NCBI RefSeq assembly: GCF_900182655.1
Contig: NZ_FXTC01000001.1
Span: 372,001-436,000, forward strand
Direction: 5' to 3'
DNA length: 64,000 nt
Source: Chryseobacterium rhizoplanae
GTDB taxonomy: Bacteria; Bacteroidota; Bacteroidia; Flavobacteriales; Weeksellaceae
Both the position numbers and the translations under genes were made by a program. Of this stretch, positions 41,922-52,435 are shown piece by piece (positions within the stretch are counted from its first letter, which is position 1; the number at the start of each line of letters is the position of its first letter). Below the pieces are notes generated by a model that saw only the letters and a program-made list of their open reading frames with translations, had not been told where the DNA came from and did no database searches.

Positions 41922-42553
41922 GTGAAATAGTACAAAAAATAAAAGACCAGAAAATCGTTCCGTTGTTTTATAACGAATCGTTTGAAGTCTCAAAAAATAT
42001 CATAAAAGCTTTATACGAAGCAGGAATCCGTGTGATAGAATATACCAACCGCGGTCATCAGGCACTGGAAAACTTCACTAAGCTGAAAGAAATTTCCCAT
42101 ATTGAATTTCCAAGCCTTCTGTTAGGAATCGGAACAGTAAAAAATGTACAGGAAATGGATGATTATGCTCATGCAAAAGCAGATTTCATCATTACACCTG
42201 TTATCAATGAGGCATTGGTGAAACATGCACTTGAAAGAAATATCCTTCTGATTCCTGGTTGCTTTACCCCTTCCGATATCAATATCGCGCATCAGAATGG
42301 GCTAACACTGGTTAAAATATTTCCGGCTGATGCTTTAGGAAAGAACTACATCAAATCTGTGAAACCTGTTTTTCCGGGAATGAATTTTATGCCAACCGGA
42401 GGAATTCATGCTGAAACTGAAGATATCAGAGAATGGCTCAATGGAGGTGCCATAGCAGCAGGGTTGGGAAGCTCTCTCATCGGAAAAGATATTAATGAAG
42501 AAGAACTGACTCTGAAAACAAAAAAATTACTACAACAACTTAATCATAACTAA
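41918..42553 (+). CDS. eda: KDPG/KHG aldolase Eda
   Basis: A 211-residue class I aldolase that splits KDPG into pyruvate and glyceraldehyde-3-phosphate. Catalytic residues are in the expected places: E41 and R45 (IEYTNRG) and the Schiff-base K133 (LVKIFPAD). PGCFTP and GGI (phosphate binding) are also present. It overlaps kdgK by 4 bp and its stop is immediately followed by the exuT start codon. Confidence 0.95.
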   Translation: MSEIVQKIKDQKIVPLFYNESFEVSKNIIKALYEAGIRVIEYTNRGHQALENFTKLKEISHIEFPSLLLGIGTVKNVQEMDDYAHAKADFIITPVINEALVKHALERNILLIPGCFTPSDINIAHQNGLTLVKIFPADALGKNYIKSVKPVFPGMNFMPTGGIHAETEDIREWLNGGAIAAGLGSSLIGKDINEEELTLKTKKLLQQLNHN

Positions 42554-43828
42554 ATGCAGGCTCCTCAAAACCGCAATATAAGATGGTGGATGCTGTCCCT
42601 TGTCTTTCTAGCCACTACGATCAATTACCTTGACCGGCAGGTAATGGGCTTGCTGAAACCTGTACTGGAAAAGGAATTCAGCTGGGACGAAAAAGATTAC
42701 AGCTATATCGTCATGGCCTTTACCACGACGTATGCCATCGGTTATATGGCGATGGGAAGGTTTATAGACAAGGTGGGAACCAAAATCGGGTATGCCGTTT
42801 CCCTTATTGTATGGAGCTTGGCCTCTATAGGACATGGTTTTGTGAAAAGTACCATCGGGTTTATCATTGCGAGAAGTACTTTGGGAATCAGTGAAGCAGG
42901 AAATTTTCCTGCTGCCATCAAATCTGTGGCTGAATGGTTTCCTAAAAAAGAAAGAGCGCTGGCAACCGGAATTTTTAATTCAGGAGCAACGGTGGGAGCT
43001 ATTTTGGCACCGCTGCTGGTTCCGTTCATTCTTGGACATTACGGCTGGAGACAGACTTTTGTATGGATCGGGGCTTTGGGTATGGTTTGGATTGTCCTTT
43101 GGTGGAAATTTTATGCCGTACCGGAAAAAACAAAAAATCTCAGCAAGGAAGAACTGCAGTATATAAAAAGCGATCAGGCTGAAAAAGCAGAAGAGAAAAC
43201 GAAAATTCCTTTATCTGAATTACTCAAATATAAAGTAACATGGTCATTTGCCATCGGTAAGATATTAACCGATCCTATCTGGTATTTCTTCATGTTCTGG
43301 CTGCCGGCCTATTTCTCAGATGTCTTCAAAATGGATTTAACAAAACCATCGCTTCCATTGATTATTATTTACAGCGGAACTACGATCGGTAGTATTGGCG
43401 GAGGGTATCTTTCATCATTTCTGATTAAAAAAGGCTGGGCCATCGGAAGAGCCAGAAGCATTACGATGTTATTGTTTGCTTTGATGGTAGTTCCGGTAAT
43501 GTTCTCAAAATATGTAGACAATATGTGGATGATCACAATCATCATTGCCTTTGCAACAGCTGCGCATCAAGGTTGGGGGGCCAATCTTATGACCACAGTC
43601 GGAGATCAGTTACCCAACAGCTATGTCAGTTCTGTCATTGGTTTTGGAGGAATGCTCGGTTCAGCGGCAGGAATTATTTTTCCTTTGTTCATCGGAATTG
43701 TTTTAGATACATTCAAAAAGGCAGGAAACGTGAATGGCGGTTACAATATCATTTTCTTTATCGCAGGAATTTCATATGTTGCTGCCTGGGGACTCATTTC
43801 GTTGATTAACAGAAAGAAAACAGCTTAG
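42554..43828 (+). CDS. exuT: Hexuronate MFS transporter
   Basis: A 424-residue MFS protein of the anion:cation symporter branch, with about twelve segments. ATTINYLDRQVMGLL at the N-terminus and the motif RSTLGISEAGNFPAAIKSVAEWFP are characteristic of ExuT-type hexuronate transporters. It should carry glucuronate, freed by GH115 in the periplasm, across the inner membrane. It abuts eda without a gap and is followed 37 bp later by GH95. Confidence 0.9.
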   Translation: MQAPQNRNIRWWMLSLVFLATTINYLDRQVMGLLKPVLEKEFSWDEKDYSYIVMAFTTTYAIGYMAMGRFIDKVGTKIGYAVSLIVWSLASIGHGFVKSTIGFIIARSTLGISEAGNFPAAIKSVAEWFPKKERALATGIFNSGATVGAILAPLLVPFILGHYGWRQTFVWIGALGMVWIVLWWKFYAVPEKTKNLSKEELQYIKSDQAEKAEEKTKIPLSELLKYKVTWSFAIGKILTDPIWYFFMFWLPAYFSDVFKMDLTKPSLPLIIIYSGTTIGSIGGGYLSSFLIKKGWAIGRARSITMLLFALMVVPVMFSKYVDNMWMITIIIAFATAAHQGWGANLMTTVGDQLPNSYVSSVIGFGGMLGSAAGIIFPLFIGIVLDTFKKAGNVNGGYNIIFFIAGISYVAAWGLISLINRKKTA

Positions 43829-43865
43829 TATAACAATAATACAGTTTGAAATTTAAAAAGTAAAA

Positions 43866-46376
43866 ATGAAATCCGGGGTTTACATGACCATAAGTCTTCT
43901 GATCAGTATATTTTCCTTCGCCCAGAAAGGAGGAAAGTATAAGCTGTGGTATGACAGGCCCGCAAAACAATGGGTGGAAGCTTTACCGGTAGGAAACGGA
44001 AACATGGCAGCTATGGTGTATGGAGACCCTTATCAGGAAAAGCTTCAGCTGAATGAAGGAACATTCTGGTCCGGAGGTCCTTCCCGGAATGATAATCCGG
44101 ATGCACCAAAAGTCCTGGATTCCATCCGGTATTATTTATTTAATGGAAATTACAAAAGAGCACAAGTTCTTGCAGACCAGGGATTAACAGCGAAAACAGT
44201 TCACGGCTCAGCATTCCAGAATATTGGTGATTTTACGCTGGATCTCAATAACCTCAAGGATATCAAAAATTATTACAGAGAACTGGACATTGAAAAAGCA
44301 ATCGCAACCACTACATTTACTTCAGGTGGCGTTAACTTTAAAAGAGAAGTTTTTGCCTCAATTCCTGATCATGTAATCGTTATTAAATTAAGCTCAGATC
44401 ATAAAAATGCTCTGAACTTTACAGCGAAATTCAATAGCGAGCTTAAAAAGAATGCCAGGGCTATTGATGCCAATACGTTACAAATGGATGGAATTTCTTC
44501 CACACTGGACGGCATCCAGGGTCAGGTGAAATTCAATGCGCTGGCAAAATTTATGACCAAAGGCGGGAAAACTCAAACCTCAGAAGGTGGAATTTCAGTA
44601 AGCAATGCTCATGAGGTCACGATTCTTATTTCCATAGCCACTAATTTTACAGACTACAAAAATTTAAATACAGACGAATTTGCAAAAGCCGGAAAGTATA
44701 TTGAAGCAGCAGCAAATAAAAGTTTCAAAACTTTAGTTCAAAACCATCTGAATGCTTACCAGAAATATTTTAAAAGAGTAGATCTGGATTTAGGAACTTC
44801 TGAAGCTTCGAAAGATCCAACAGATATCAGAATTAAAAATTTTGCTAATGGTTATGATCCAGAACTCATTTCATTGTATTATCAGTTTGGACGCTATCTC
44901 CTGATTTCCTCCTCTCAGCCGGGTGGTCAGCCTGCCAATTTGCAGGGGATCTGGAATAATTCCAACAAACCAGCCTGGGACAGCAAGTATACCATCAACA
45001 TTAATACGGAAATGAATTACTGGCCGGCGGAAAAGACCAATCTTACTGAAATGCATGAACCATTGATTCGGATGATAAAAGATTTGAGCGAAACAGGAAA
45101 AGAAACGGCAAAAACAATGTACAACAGCCGTGGCTGGGTAGCGCATCATAACACCGATATCTGGAGAATAACAGGAGTGATCGATTTTGCAAACGCCGGA
45201 ATGTGGCCTATGGGTGGAGCCTGGCTTTCACAGCATTTATGGGAAAAATATTTATACAGCGGAGACAAAAACTACCTGATAACAATTTATCCTGTTTTGA
45301 AATCTGCAGCACAGTTTTACGAAGATTTCCTGATTGAAGAACCTGCACATCATTGGCTGGCAGCAAGCCCGTCAATGTCTCCCGAAAATATTCCGCAGGG
45401 ACACCAGGGGAGTGCTCTGGCAGCGGGAAATACAATGGATAATCAATTGATGTTCGACCTTTTCACCAAGACAAAAAAGGCAGCACAGATTCTCAATACA
45501 GATTCAGATAAAATTCAGGTCTGGAACACGATTATTTCAAAATTACCACCGATGAAAATCGGAAGTTACGGACAATTGCAGGAGTGGATAGAAGACCTGG
45601 ACGATCCTAAAGATAACCACAGACATGTTTCTCATTTGTATGGATTATTTCCTTCCAACCAGATCAGTCCGTTTACCACACCGGAATTGCTGGACGCCTC
45701 CAGAACCGTACTAGTTCACCGTGGTGATGTATCCACAGGCTGGTCAATGGGCTGGAAAGTCAATCTCTGGGCTAAATTATTAGACGGAAATCAGGCCAAT
45801 AAATTAATCAAAGATCAGTTAACGCTGGTAGAAAAAGACGGTTGGGGCAGCAAAGGTGGAACGTATCCGAATCTTTTCGATGCACATCCGCCATTCCAGA
45901 TTGATGGAAATTTCGGTTGCACTTCCGGGATTACCGAAATGCTTCTGCAGACTCAAAACGGTTTTATAGACATCCTTCCCGCACTTCCTGAAGAGTGGAA
46001 AAAAGGCAGTATTTCCGGACTGAAAGCCTATGGAGGATTCGAAGTCAGCGTGATCTGGGAAAATAATAAAGCTAAAGAAATCACTATAAAATCCGGATTG
46101 GGAGGAAACTGCAGAGTCAGACTTCCGAATGAAATGCAGCTTTCCGGAAACACAACACTGAAAAAAGCAGAAGGTAAAAACCCGAACTCCTTTTTTGAAA
46201 TTCCGGAAATTCCTAAACCGTTGATATCTGACAAGGTAAAATTGAATCCTGTTGAAATTAAAACTGATCTTATCTATGATTTCCCGACTGAAGCAGGGAA
46301 GGTGTATACATTACAATGGAGTGATAAAAGCTCTGAAAGACAATCTGAAACTAAATCTATTTACAATAAAAACTAA
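43866..46376 (+). CDS. Glycoside hydrolase family 95 (alpha-L-fucosidase/galactosidase)
   Basis: An 836-residue exported enzyme (signal peptide ending FSFAQ). The opening KLWYDRPAKQWVEALPVGNGNMAAMVYG, the catalytic (alpha/alpha)6 segment NINTEMNYWPAEKTNL with the Asn pair, HVSHLYGLFPSNQISP, and the FDAHPPFQIDGNFG block match GH95. Known members remove alpha-1,2-L-fucose or alpha-L-galactose; in a xylan locus the second is plausible because complex cereal xylans carry L-galactose. No T9SS tail, so periplasmic. 11 bp before the first GH43. Confidence 0.9.
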   Translation: MKSGVYMTISLLISIFSFAQKGGKYKLWYDRPAKQWVEALPVGNGNMAAMVYGDPYQEKLQLNEGTFWSGGPSRNDNPDAPKVLDSIRYYLFNGNYKRAQVLADQGLTAKTVHGSAFQNIGDFTLDLNNLKDIKNYYRELDIEKAIATTTFTSGGVNFKREVFASIPDHVIVIKLSSDHKNALNFTAKFNSELKKNARAIDANTLQMDGISSTLDGIQGQVKFNALAKFMTKGGKTQTSEGGISVSNAHEVTILISIATNFTDYKNLNTDEFAKAGKYIEAAANKSFKTLVQNHLNAYQKYFKRVDLDLGTSEASKDPTDIRIKNFANGYDPELISLYYQFGRYLLISSSQPGGQPANLQGIWNNSNKPAWDSKYTININTEMNYWPAEKTNLTEMHEPLIRMIKDLSETGKETAKTMYNSRGWVAHHNTDIWRITGVIDFANAGMWPMGGAWLSQHLWEKYLYSGDKNYLITIYPVLKSAAQFYEDFLIEEPAHHWLAASPSMSPENIPQGHQGSALAAGNTMDNQLMFDLFTKTKKAAQILNTDSDKIQVWNTIISKLPPMKIGSYGQLQEWIEDLDDPKDNHRHVSHLYGLFPSNQISPFTTPELLDASRTVLVHRGDVSTGWSMGWKVNLWAKLLDGNQANKLIKDQLTLVEKDGWGSKGGTYPNLFDAHPPFQIDGNFGCTSGITEMLLQTQNGFIDILPALPEEWKKGSISGLKAYGGFEVSVIWENNKAKEITIKSGLGGNCRVRLPNEMQLSGNTTLKKAEGKNPNSFFEIPEIPKPLISDKVKLNPVEIKTDLIYDFPTEAGKVYTLQWSDKSSERQSETKSIYNKN

Positions 46377-46387
46377 AAAATCTATAT

Positions 46388-48106
46388 ATGAAAAAGAGTC
46401 TAATGAATCCTGTTTTTTTAAGAAATAAAACCCATGTTATTGCAGTGGCAGCCTTACTTTCCATCAGTAACATCTCTGCACAGACTTTTTCTGACTTCAA
46501 TTACCGTGGAAACGATAAAATATATAATGACAACCCTCTTAAACCGGACGAGTTCTATTCCCCGATTTTACAGGGCTGTTACCCGGACCCCAGCATTACC
46601 AGAAAAGGAGAAGATTATTACCTGGTAAACTCTTCATTTTCAATGTTTCCGGGAGTTCCTATTTTTACTTCTAAAGATCTTGTAAACTGGAAACAGGTAG
46701 GGCACGTTCTGGACAGACCTTCACAGCTTAAAGTTGAAAAATCAGGTGTTTCCCATGGAATTTATGCACCGGATATCAAATACAATAAGCACAACGATAC
46801 TTTTTATATGATCACTACCCAGTTTGCAGGCGGTATCGGAAATATGGTCGTAAAAACAAAAGATCCGGCAAAAGGATGGAGCGAAGTTCAGAAACTGAAT
46901 TTTGAAGGTATTGATCCTTCTATTTTCTTTGATGATGACGGAAAGGCATATATTGTTCACAATGATGCTCCACCGAAAGGTACTGAGCAGTACAATGGCC
47001 ACCGTGTTATTAAGATGTGGGACTATGATCTCGAAAAAGACCAGATAGTTGCGGGTTCGGATAAGATTATTGTAAACGGCGGCGTGGATCTTTCCCAAAA
47101 GCCTATCTGGATTGAAGGCCCCCATATTTATAAAAAGAATGGTAAATACTATTTGATGTGTGCTGAAGGAGGAACTGGCGGTAATCACAGTGAAGTTATT
47201 TTTATGTCCGATTCTCCTAAAGGACCTTACCTTCCGGCTGGAAACAACCCGATTCTGACACAGCGCTATTTTCCAAAAGACAGAAAAGAAAAAGTAGACT
47301 GGGCAGGCCATGCAGATCTGGTAGAAACGCCGGATGGCCAATATTACGGAGTATTTCTGGCGATACGCCCGAACGAGAAAAACAGAGTCAATAAAGGCCG
47401 TGAAACATTTATCCTTCCGGTTGATTGGAGCGGAACTTATCCTGTTTTCCAAAACGGACTGGTTCCAATGAAACCAAAATTGAAAATGCCACAAGGTGTT
47501 CAGAATCAAACCGGGCAAAACGGATTTTTCCCGAACGGAAACTTTACATACAACGATAAACTAACCGATAAAAATCTTGACTTCCGATGGATTGCCATGC
47601 GTGGACCTCGTGAAAGCTTTATTACGGTTACAAAAAACGGCGTAAAAGTAAACCCTTTTGCAACCAATATCAAGGCATTGGCTCCGGTTTCGGCACTGTT
47701 CCATAGATTACAGCATGAATCATTTGAAACTTCTGTAACCCTGGATTTTAGGCCCAAAACAGAAAAAGAGCTGGCAGGAATTACCTGTTATCAAAGCGAA
47801 ACATTCAATTATGTTTTCGGAATCACGAAAAAAGATAAAGATTTCTACATCGTATTGGAAAGAACAGAAAAAGGACAATCAAAGCTGATCGCAAGCGAGA
47901 AGATTTCATTATCCAAACCGGTTAAATTACAGGTGGTAGCAGATAAAGATGAGCATAGCTTTAATTATTCGCTGGATGGCAAGAGCTATAAAAACCTGGG
48001 AGGACCGGTTTCAGGAGATATACTTTCTACGGACGTTGCAGGAGGTTTTACAGGAAGCCTTATCGGTCTGTACAGTACTTTTTCCAATGATATTATCCCG
48101 AATTAA
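46388..48106 (+). CDS. GH43 beta-xylosidase/arabinofuranosidase with C-terminal sandwich
   Basis: A 572-residue exported GH43 (signal peptide to SAQ). The three acidic catalytic residues are D67 (GCYPDPS), D176 (GIDPSIFFDDDG) and E243 (WIEGPHIY). From about 370 a second beta-sandwich domain of the GH43_C2/DUF1349 type follows, usual in beta-xylosidases. Likely removes xylose or arabinose from imported xylo-oligosaccharides in the periplasm. Member of the uxaC operon by close spacing. Confidence 0.9.
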   Translation: MKKSLMNPVFLRNKTHVIAVAALLSISNISAQTFSDFNYRGNDKIYNDNPLKPDEFYSPILQGCYPDPSITRKGEDYYLVNSSFSMFPGVPIFTSKDLVNWKQVGHVLDRPSQLKVEKSGVSHGIYAPDIKYNKHNDTFYMITTQFAGGIGNMVVKTKDPAKGWSEVQKLNFEGIDPSIFFDDDGKAYIVHNDAPPKGTEQYNGHRVIKMWDYDLEKDQIVAGSDKIIVNGGVDLSQKPIWIEGPHIYKKNGKYYLMCAEGGTGGNHSEVIFMSDSPKGPYLPAGNNPILTQRYFPKDRKEKVDWAGHADLVETPDGQYYGVFLAIRPNEKNRVNKGRETFILPVDWSGTYPVFQNGLVPMKPKLKMPQGVQNQTGQNGFFPNGNFTYNDKLTDKNLDFRWIAMRGPRESFITVTKNGVKVNPFATNIKALAPVSALFHRLQHESFETSVTLDFRPKTEKELAGITCYQSETFNYVFGITKKDKDFYIVLERTEKGQSKLIASEKISLSKPVKLQVVADKDEHSFNYSLDGKSYKNLGGPVSGDILSTDVAGGFTGSLIGLYSTFSNDIIPN

Positions 48107-48120
48107 GTTAGTATTAGCAA

Positions 48121-48150
48121 TGTCACACTGAGCTCGTCGAAGTGTTTCCG
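48121..48150 (+). repeat. Fragment of a widespread intergenic repeat
   Basis: TGTCACACTGAGCTCGTCGA and the following bases resemble the short GTCA-x-CTGAGC-x-x-GTCGAAG repeats seen between genes in many Bacteroidota. It lies in the 88 bp gap between two GH43 genes. Recognised by eye only. Confidence 0.45.
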
Positions 48151-48194
48151 TTTAAGATTGAAAAAGAATCAAATCAAACCAAAATATTAAAACC

Positions 48195-49844
48195 GTGACA
48201 ATCAAAAAATCTTATATAGTTTCTTTATTGGGATTTATCGGGCTGAATCTTCTTTCAGCCCAGGTAAATCCTTCCGGAAAACAAAGTACGGCATTTACAA
48301 ACCCAATCATATGGGCAGATGCACCGGATTTATCCATTACCAGAAACGGAAATGATTTTTACCTGATCAGTACCACCATGCATCTGATGCCGGGAGCTCC
48401 GGTGATGCATTCCAGGGATCTGGTTCATTGGGAAATGTCCGGGTATGTTTTCGATACTTTGAATGACAACCCGAAATATGATTTATTGAACGGTACCGTT
48501 TACGGCAGAGGCCAATGGGCTTCCTCAATCCGTTATCATAAAGGGAAATATTACGTTTTATTCTCTCCGAATGATGAGCCTTTCAAATCTTATTTCTATG
48601 TGACCGATAATCCCAAAAAAGGAAAATGGAAACTCATCACAAGAACAAGACATTTTCACGATGCATCACTGTTTTTCGATGATGATGACAAAGTATATGT
48701 TTTCACCTCCAACAAAGTTTTTGAACTGAGCCCTGATTTTAAAGAAGTGATCGGAAATCCGGATGGAACTGAGGTATTTCAGAAAGATGCTTCGGAAACC
48801 GGGCTTCTGGAAGGAAATCAGATCATCAAAAGAAACGGGAAATATTATATGATGATGATATCCTGGCCAAGAAATGGAAAACGCTGTCAGGTAGTTTACA
48901 GGGCAGATAAAGTGGCAGGTCCTTACGAGAAAAAAGTAGTTCTGGAAGACAATTTTTTAGGATTTTCCTATGCAGGGCAAGGCGCTTTGATTGATGATAA
49001 AAACGGAAACTGGTATTCCCTTATTTTCCAGGACAGAAACGGAGTAGGACGTGTTCCGCTGCTGCTTCCCGTACAATGGGAAAACGACTGGCCGGTATTG
49101 GGAGATAACGGAAAAGTTCCTTTGAAAGGAGAAGTTCCGCTTCCGCCATTCAAACCCAAAAATCATTTGGTGGAAAGCGATGAGTTCTCTGATAAAACAA
49201 TGAAAATTCAGTGGCAATGGAATCATAATCCGGTGAATGAAGCCTGGTCTTTATCCGAAAGAAAAGGCTTCCTGAGGCTGAAAACCAGCAGAGTCGTAGA
49301 CAATCTGTACGCAGCACCCAATACTTTGACCCAGAGAATGGAAGGCCCGACTTCTTCAGCAATTGTTGCAATGGATCTCAAAGGAATGAAAGATGGAGAC
49401 CTTGCAGGTTTCAGCGCCTTCAACGGGGATTCCGGGATTTTATCAATAGTAATGGAAGGTAAAGAAAAATTCATTGTTTTTTCAACCAATGAAGTAAGCC
49501 TGGATAGTAAAACCAAAGCGATTACCGGAGTGAAAAAAGAAGAGAAAAAACGGATTCCTCTCAATTCGGATAAAATTTTCCTCCGTATCGATGCCGATTT
49601 TAATCTCGGAAAAGATCTTGCAGACTTTTATTACAGTACGGATCAGAAGAACTGGATGGAAATGGCAAGAGATTACAAAATGATCTTTGATTACCGTAGA
49701 TTTTTTATGGGATCAAAATTCGCAGTTTTTAATTATGCTACTAAAAATGCAGGAGGTTTCGTAGACGTGGATTTTTTCAGAGTCAATAAAGCCGAGAATG
49801 AAAATAACAAAATTAGCAGGGAAAAGTTTGCTGTAAACAGATAA
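48195..49844 (+). CDS. GH43 glycosidase with C-terminal sandwich domain
   Basis: A 549-residue exported GH43 with a GTG start (no ATG in a suitable place; signal peptide follows, ending LLSAQ). Catalytic triad: D45 (DAPDLS), D156 (HFHDAS) and E206 (LLEGNQI). The C-terminal region from about 340 forms a second beta-sandwich. It differs from the preceding GH43 throughout, so the pair is not a recent duplication; a different linkage, such as alpha-arabinofuranosyl or beta-xylosyl, is likely. Confidence 0.88.
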   Translation: MTIKKSYIVSLLGFIGLNLLSAQVNPSGKQSTAFTNPIIWADAPDLSITRNGNDFYLISTTMHLMPGAPVMHSRDLVHWEMSGYVFDTLNDNPKYDLLNGTVYGRGQWASSIRYHKGKYYVLFSPNDEPFKSYFYVTDNPKKGKWKLITRTRHFHDASLFFDDDDKVYVFTSNKVFELSPDFKEVIGNPDGTEVFQKDASETGLLEGNQIIKRNGKYYMMMISWPRNGKRCQVVYRADKVAGPYEKKVVLEDNFLGFSYAGQGALIDDKNGNWYSLIFQDRNGVGRVPLLLPVQWENDWPVLGDNGKVPLKGEVPLPPFKPKNHLVESDEFSDKTMKIQWQWNHNPVNEAWSLSERKGFLRLKTSRVVDNLYAAPNTLTQRMEGPTSSAIVAMDLKGMKDGDLAGFSAFNGDSGILSIVMEGKEKFIVFSTNEVSLDSKTKAITGVKKEEKKRIPLNSDKIFLRIDADFNLGKDLADFYYSTDQKNWMEMARDYKMIFDYRRFFMGSKFAVFNYATKNAGGFVDVDFFRVNKAENENNKISREKFAVNR

Positions 49845-49877
49845 ATAAAATAAGTATTCAGATGTTTAAACTTTATT

Positions 49878-50066
49878 AACCACAAAAGTCACAAAGGTTT
49901 TCATTCTAAAATGCTTGAATTCACTTAAGTAAGTTTAAAATGATATCGCAGAAAAGTGCACATAAGATGAAAATCAAAGATTTTCCCAAAACTTAGGTGT
50001 GCTTATTACGCATAAGGTTTGGCTCTGAAAACTTAAGTATTTAAAACTTTTGTGACTTTTGTGGTT
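49878..50066 (+). repeat. MITE-like element with 20-bp terminal inverted repeats
   Basis: A 189 bp non-coding element. Its ends AACCACAAAAGTCACAAAGG (49878-49897) and CTTTTGTGACTTTTGTGGTT (50047-50066) are inverted repeats with one mismatch. Inside are GAAAATC-AAA-GATTTTC and several CTTAAGT/ACTTAGG units. A truncated, inverted copy lies at 39329-39449. It has no gene and no transposase nearby. Confidence 0.8.
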
Positions 50067-50082
50067 AAAATAATCAATATAA

Positions 50083-51024
<942 letters not shown>

Positions 51025-51056
51025 ATACAGGATTAAAGTTTTAAATCCAAATTTCT

Positions 51057-52433
51057 ATGAATATCCGTACAATACATATAAGTTTCATTGCGCTGACAGG
51101 TTTATTTTCGATGGGAGCTGCGCAGAACCCCATTATTCAGACTAATTACACTGCAGACCCTGCACCAATGGTCTACAATGACAGGCTGTATGTGTACACC
51201 ACACACGATGAAGATGATTCTACCTGGTTTACCATGAACGACTGGAAAGTATATTCCACTAATGATATGGTGAACTGGACAGATCACGGAACAATTCTCT
51301 CGTATAAAGACTTCAACTGGGCAAAACGCGATGCCTGGGCCGCACAATGTGTAGAAATAAACGGAAAGTTTTTTATCTATGTCCCGATGTGGTCCAAAAC
51401 CAATAACAAAGGAGCTATTGGTGTTGCCGTTGGCGATAGTCCGTTTGGGCCTTTTCATGATCCGCTGGGAAAACCTCTCGTTCAGAGCGAATGGGGAGAT
51501 ATTGATCCCACGGTTTTTGTGGATGATGACGGACAGGCACATATGTATTGGGGAAATCCCAAGCTTAAATATGTAAAGCTGAATGAGGATATGATTTCTT
51601 ATTCCGGGAATATTGTAGAAGTCCCGATGACGGAAGAATCATTTGGCAAAAGGGACGGAAAACCCAATCCGGAAAGACCTTCAAAATACGAGGAAGGGCC
51701 ATGGCTGTACAAAAGGAAAAACCTATATTATCTTTTCTGGCCGGGTGGTCCGCTTCCTGAATTCATAGGGTATTCTACAGGTAAAACAGCACAGGGACCA
51801 TGGAAATATGGAGGAATTGTGATGCCTACGGAAGGGAAATCATTCACCAATCATCCCGGTGTTATTGATTTCCGGGGGAAAACCTATTTCTTTTATCACA
51901 ATGGTGCATTGCCGGGAGGAAGCGGTTTTACAAGATCGGTAAGTCTGGAAGAACTTACCTTCAATAAAGACGGCTCCATTTCACCATTTAAAATGACCAA
52001 CGGAATTACAAAAGCTATCGCAACAGTTAATCCTTATTCGTTCAATCAGGCAGAAATGATTGCCTGGTCGGAAAATGTAAAATCCTATCAGAATAAAGAG
52101 GCCGGTGTTTTCATTAAAGCCAAGAAAAATGGGGCTTATACCAGTGTAAAGAATGTAGATTTCCGGAAAAAAGGAGCTAGTTCTTTTTCTGCAAGAGTAG
52201 GAACTACTCATAACAGTGACGTAACAATGAGCGTTCATCTGGATGCTGTGAACGGCCCGGTTGCTGCAACGGTAAAGGTTCCGCTGACGGGTGGGGATGA
52301 CCGCTGGGAAACCGTAAAAGTTCAGCTTACTGAAAAAATTACCGGCATTCATGATCTGTATTTTGTATTCAATGGCAAAGCCTCAACAGATATTATGTAT
52401 TTCGATTACTGGACCTTTCTTGAAAATAATTAA
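51057..52433 (+). CDS. GH43 with C-terminal CBM6-like module
   Basis: A 458-residue exported GH43 (signal peptide to GAAQ). Catalytic residues: D34 (YTADPAP), D150 ([13 protein letters not shown]) and E213 (YEEGPWLY). The C-terminal 130 residues form a CBM6-like beta-sandwich introduced by [13 protein letters not shown], the layout of arabinoxylan arabinofuranohydrolases of the XynD type. It probably removes arabinosyl side groups from xylan. Only 2 bp separate it from the GH97 gene. Confidence 0.9.
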   Translation: MNIRTIHISFIALTGLFSMGAAQNPIIQTNYTADPAPMVYNDRLYVYTTHDEDDSTWFTMNDWKVYSTNDMVNWTDHGTILSYKDFNWAKRDAWAAQCVEINGKFFIYVPMWSKTNNKGAIGVAVGDSPFGPFHDPLGKPLVQSEWGDIDPTVFVDDDGQAHMYWGNPKLKYVKLNEDMISYSGNIVEVPMTEESFGKRDGKPNPERPSKYEEGPWLYKRKNLYYLFWPGGPLPEFIGYSTGKTAQGPWKYGGIVMPTEGKSFTNHPGVIDFRGKTYFFYHNGALPGGSGFTRSVSLEELTFNKDGSISPFKMTNGITKAIATVNPYSFNQAEMIAWSENVKSYQNKEAGVFIKAKKNGAYTSVKNVDFRKKGASSFSARVGTTHNSDVTMSVHLDAVNGPVAATVKVPLTGGDDRWETVKVQLTEKITGIHDLYFVFNGKASTDIMYFDYWTFLENN

Positions 52434-52435
52434 TT

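Noticed and set aside
46742..47518. Minus-strand frame of 258 codons under the first GH43
   Set aside because: Antisense to clear GH43 catalytic sequence, with low-complexity Phe/Ile-rich translation.
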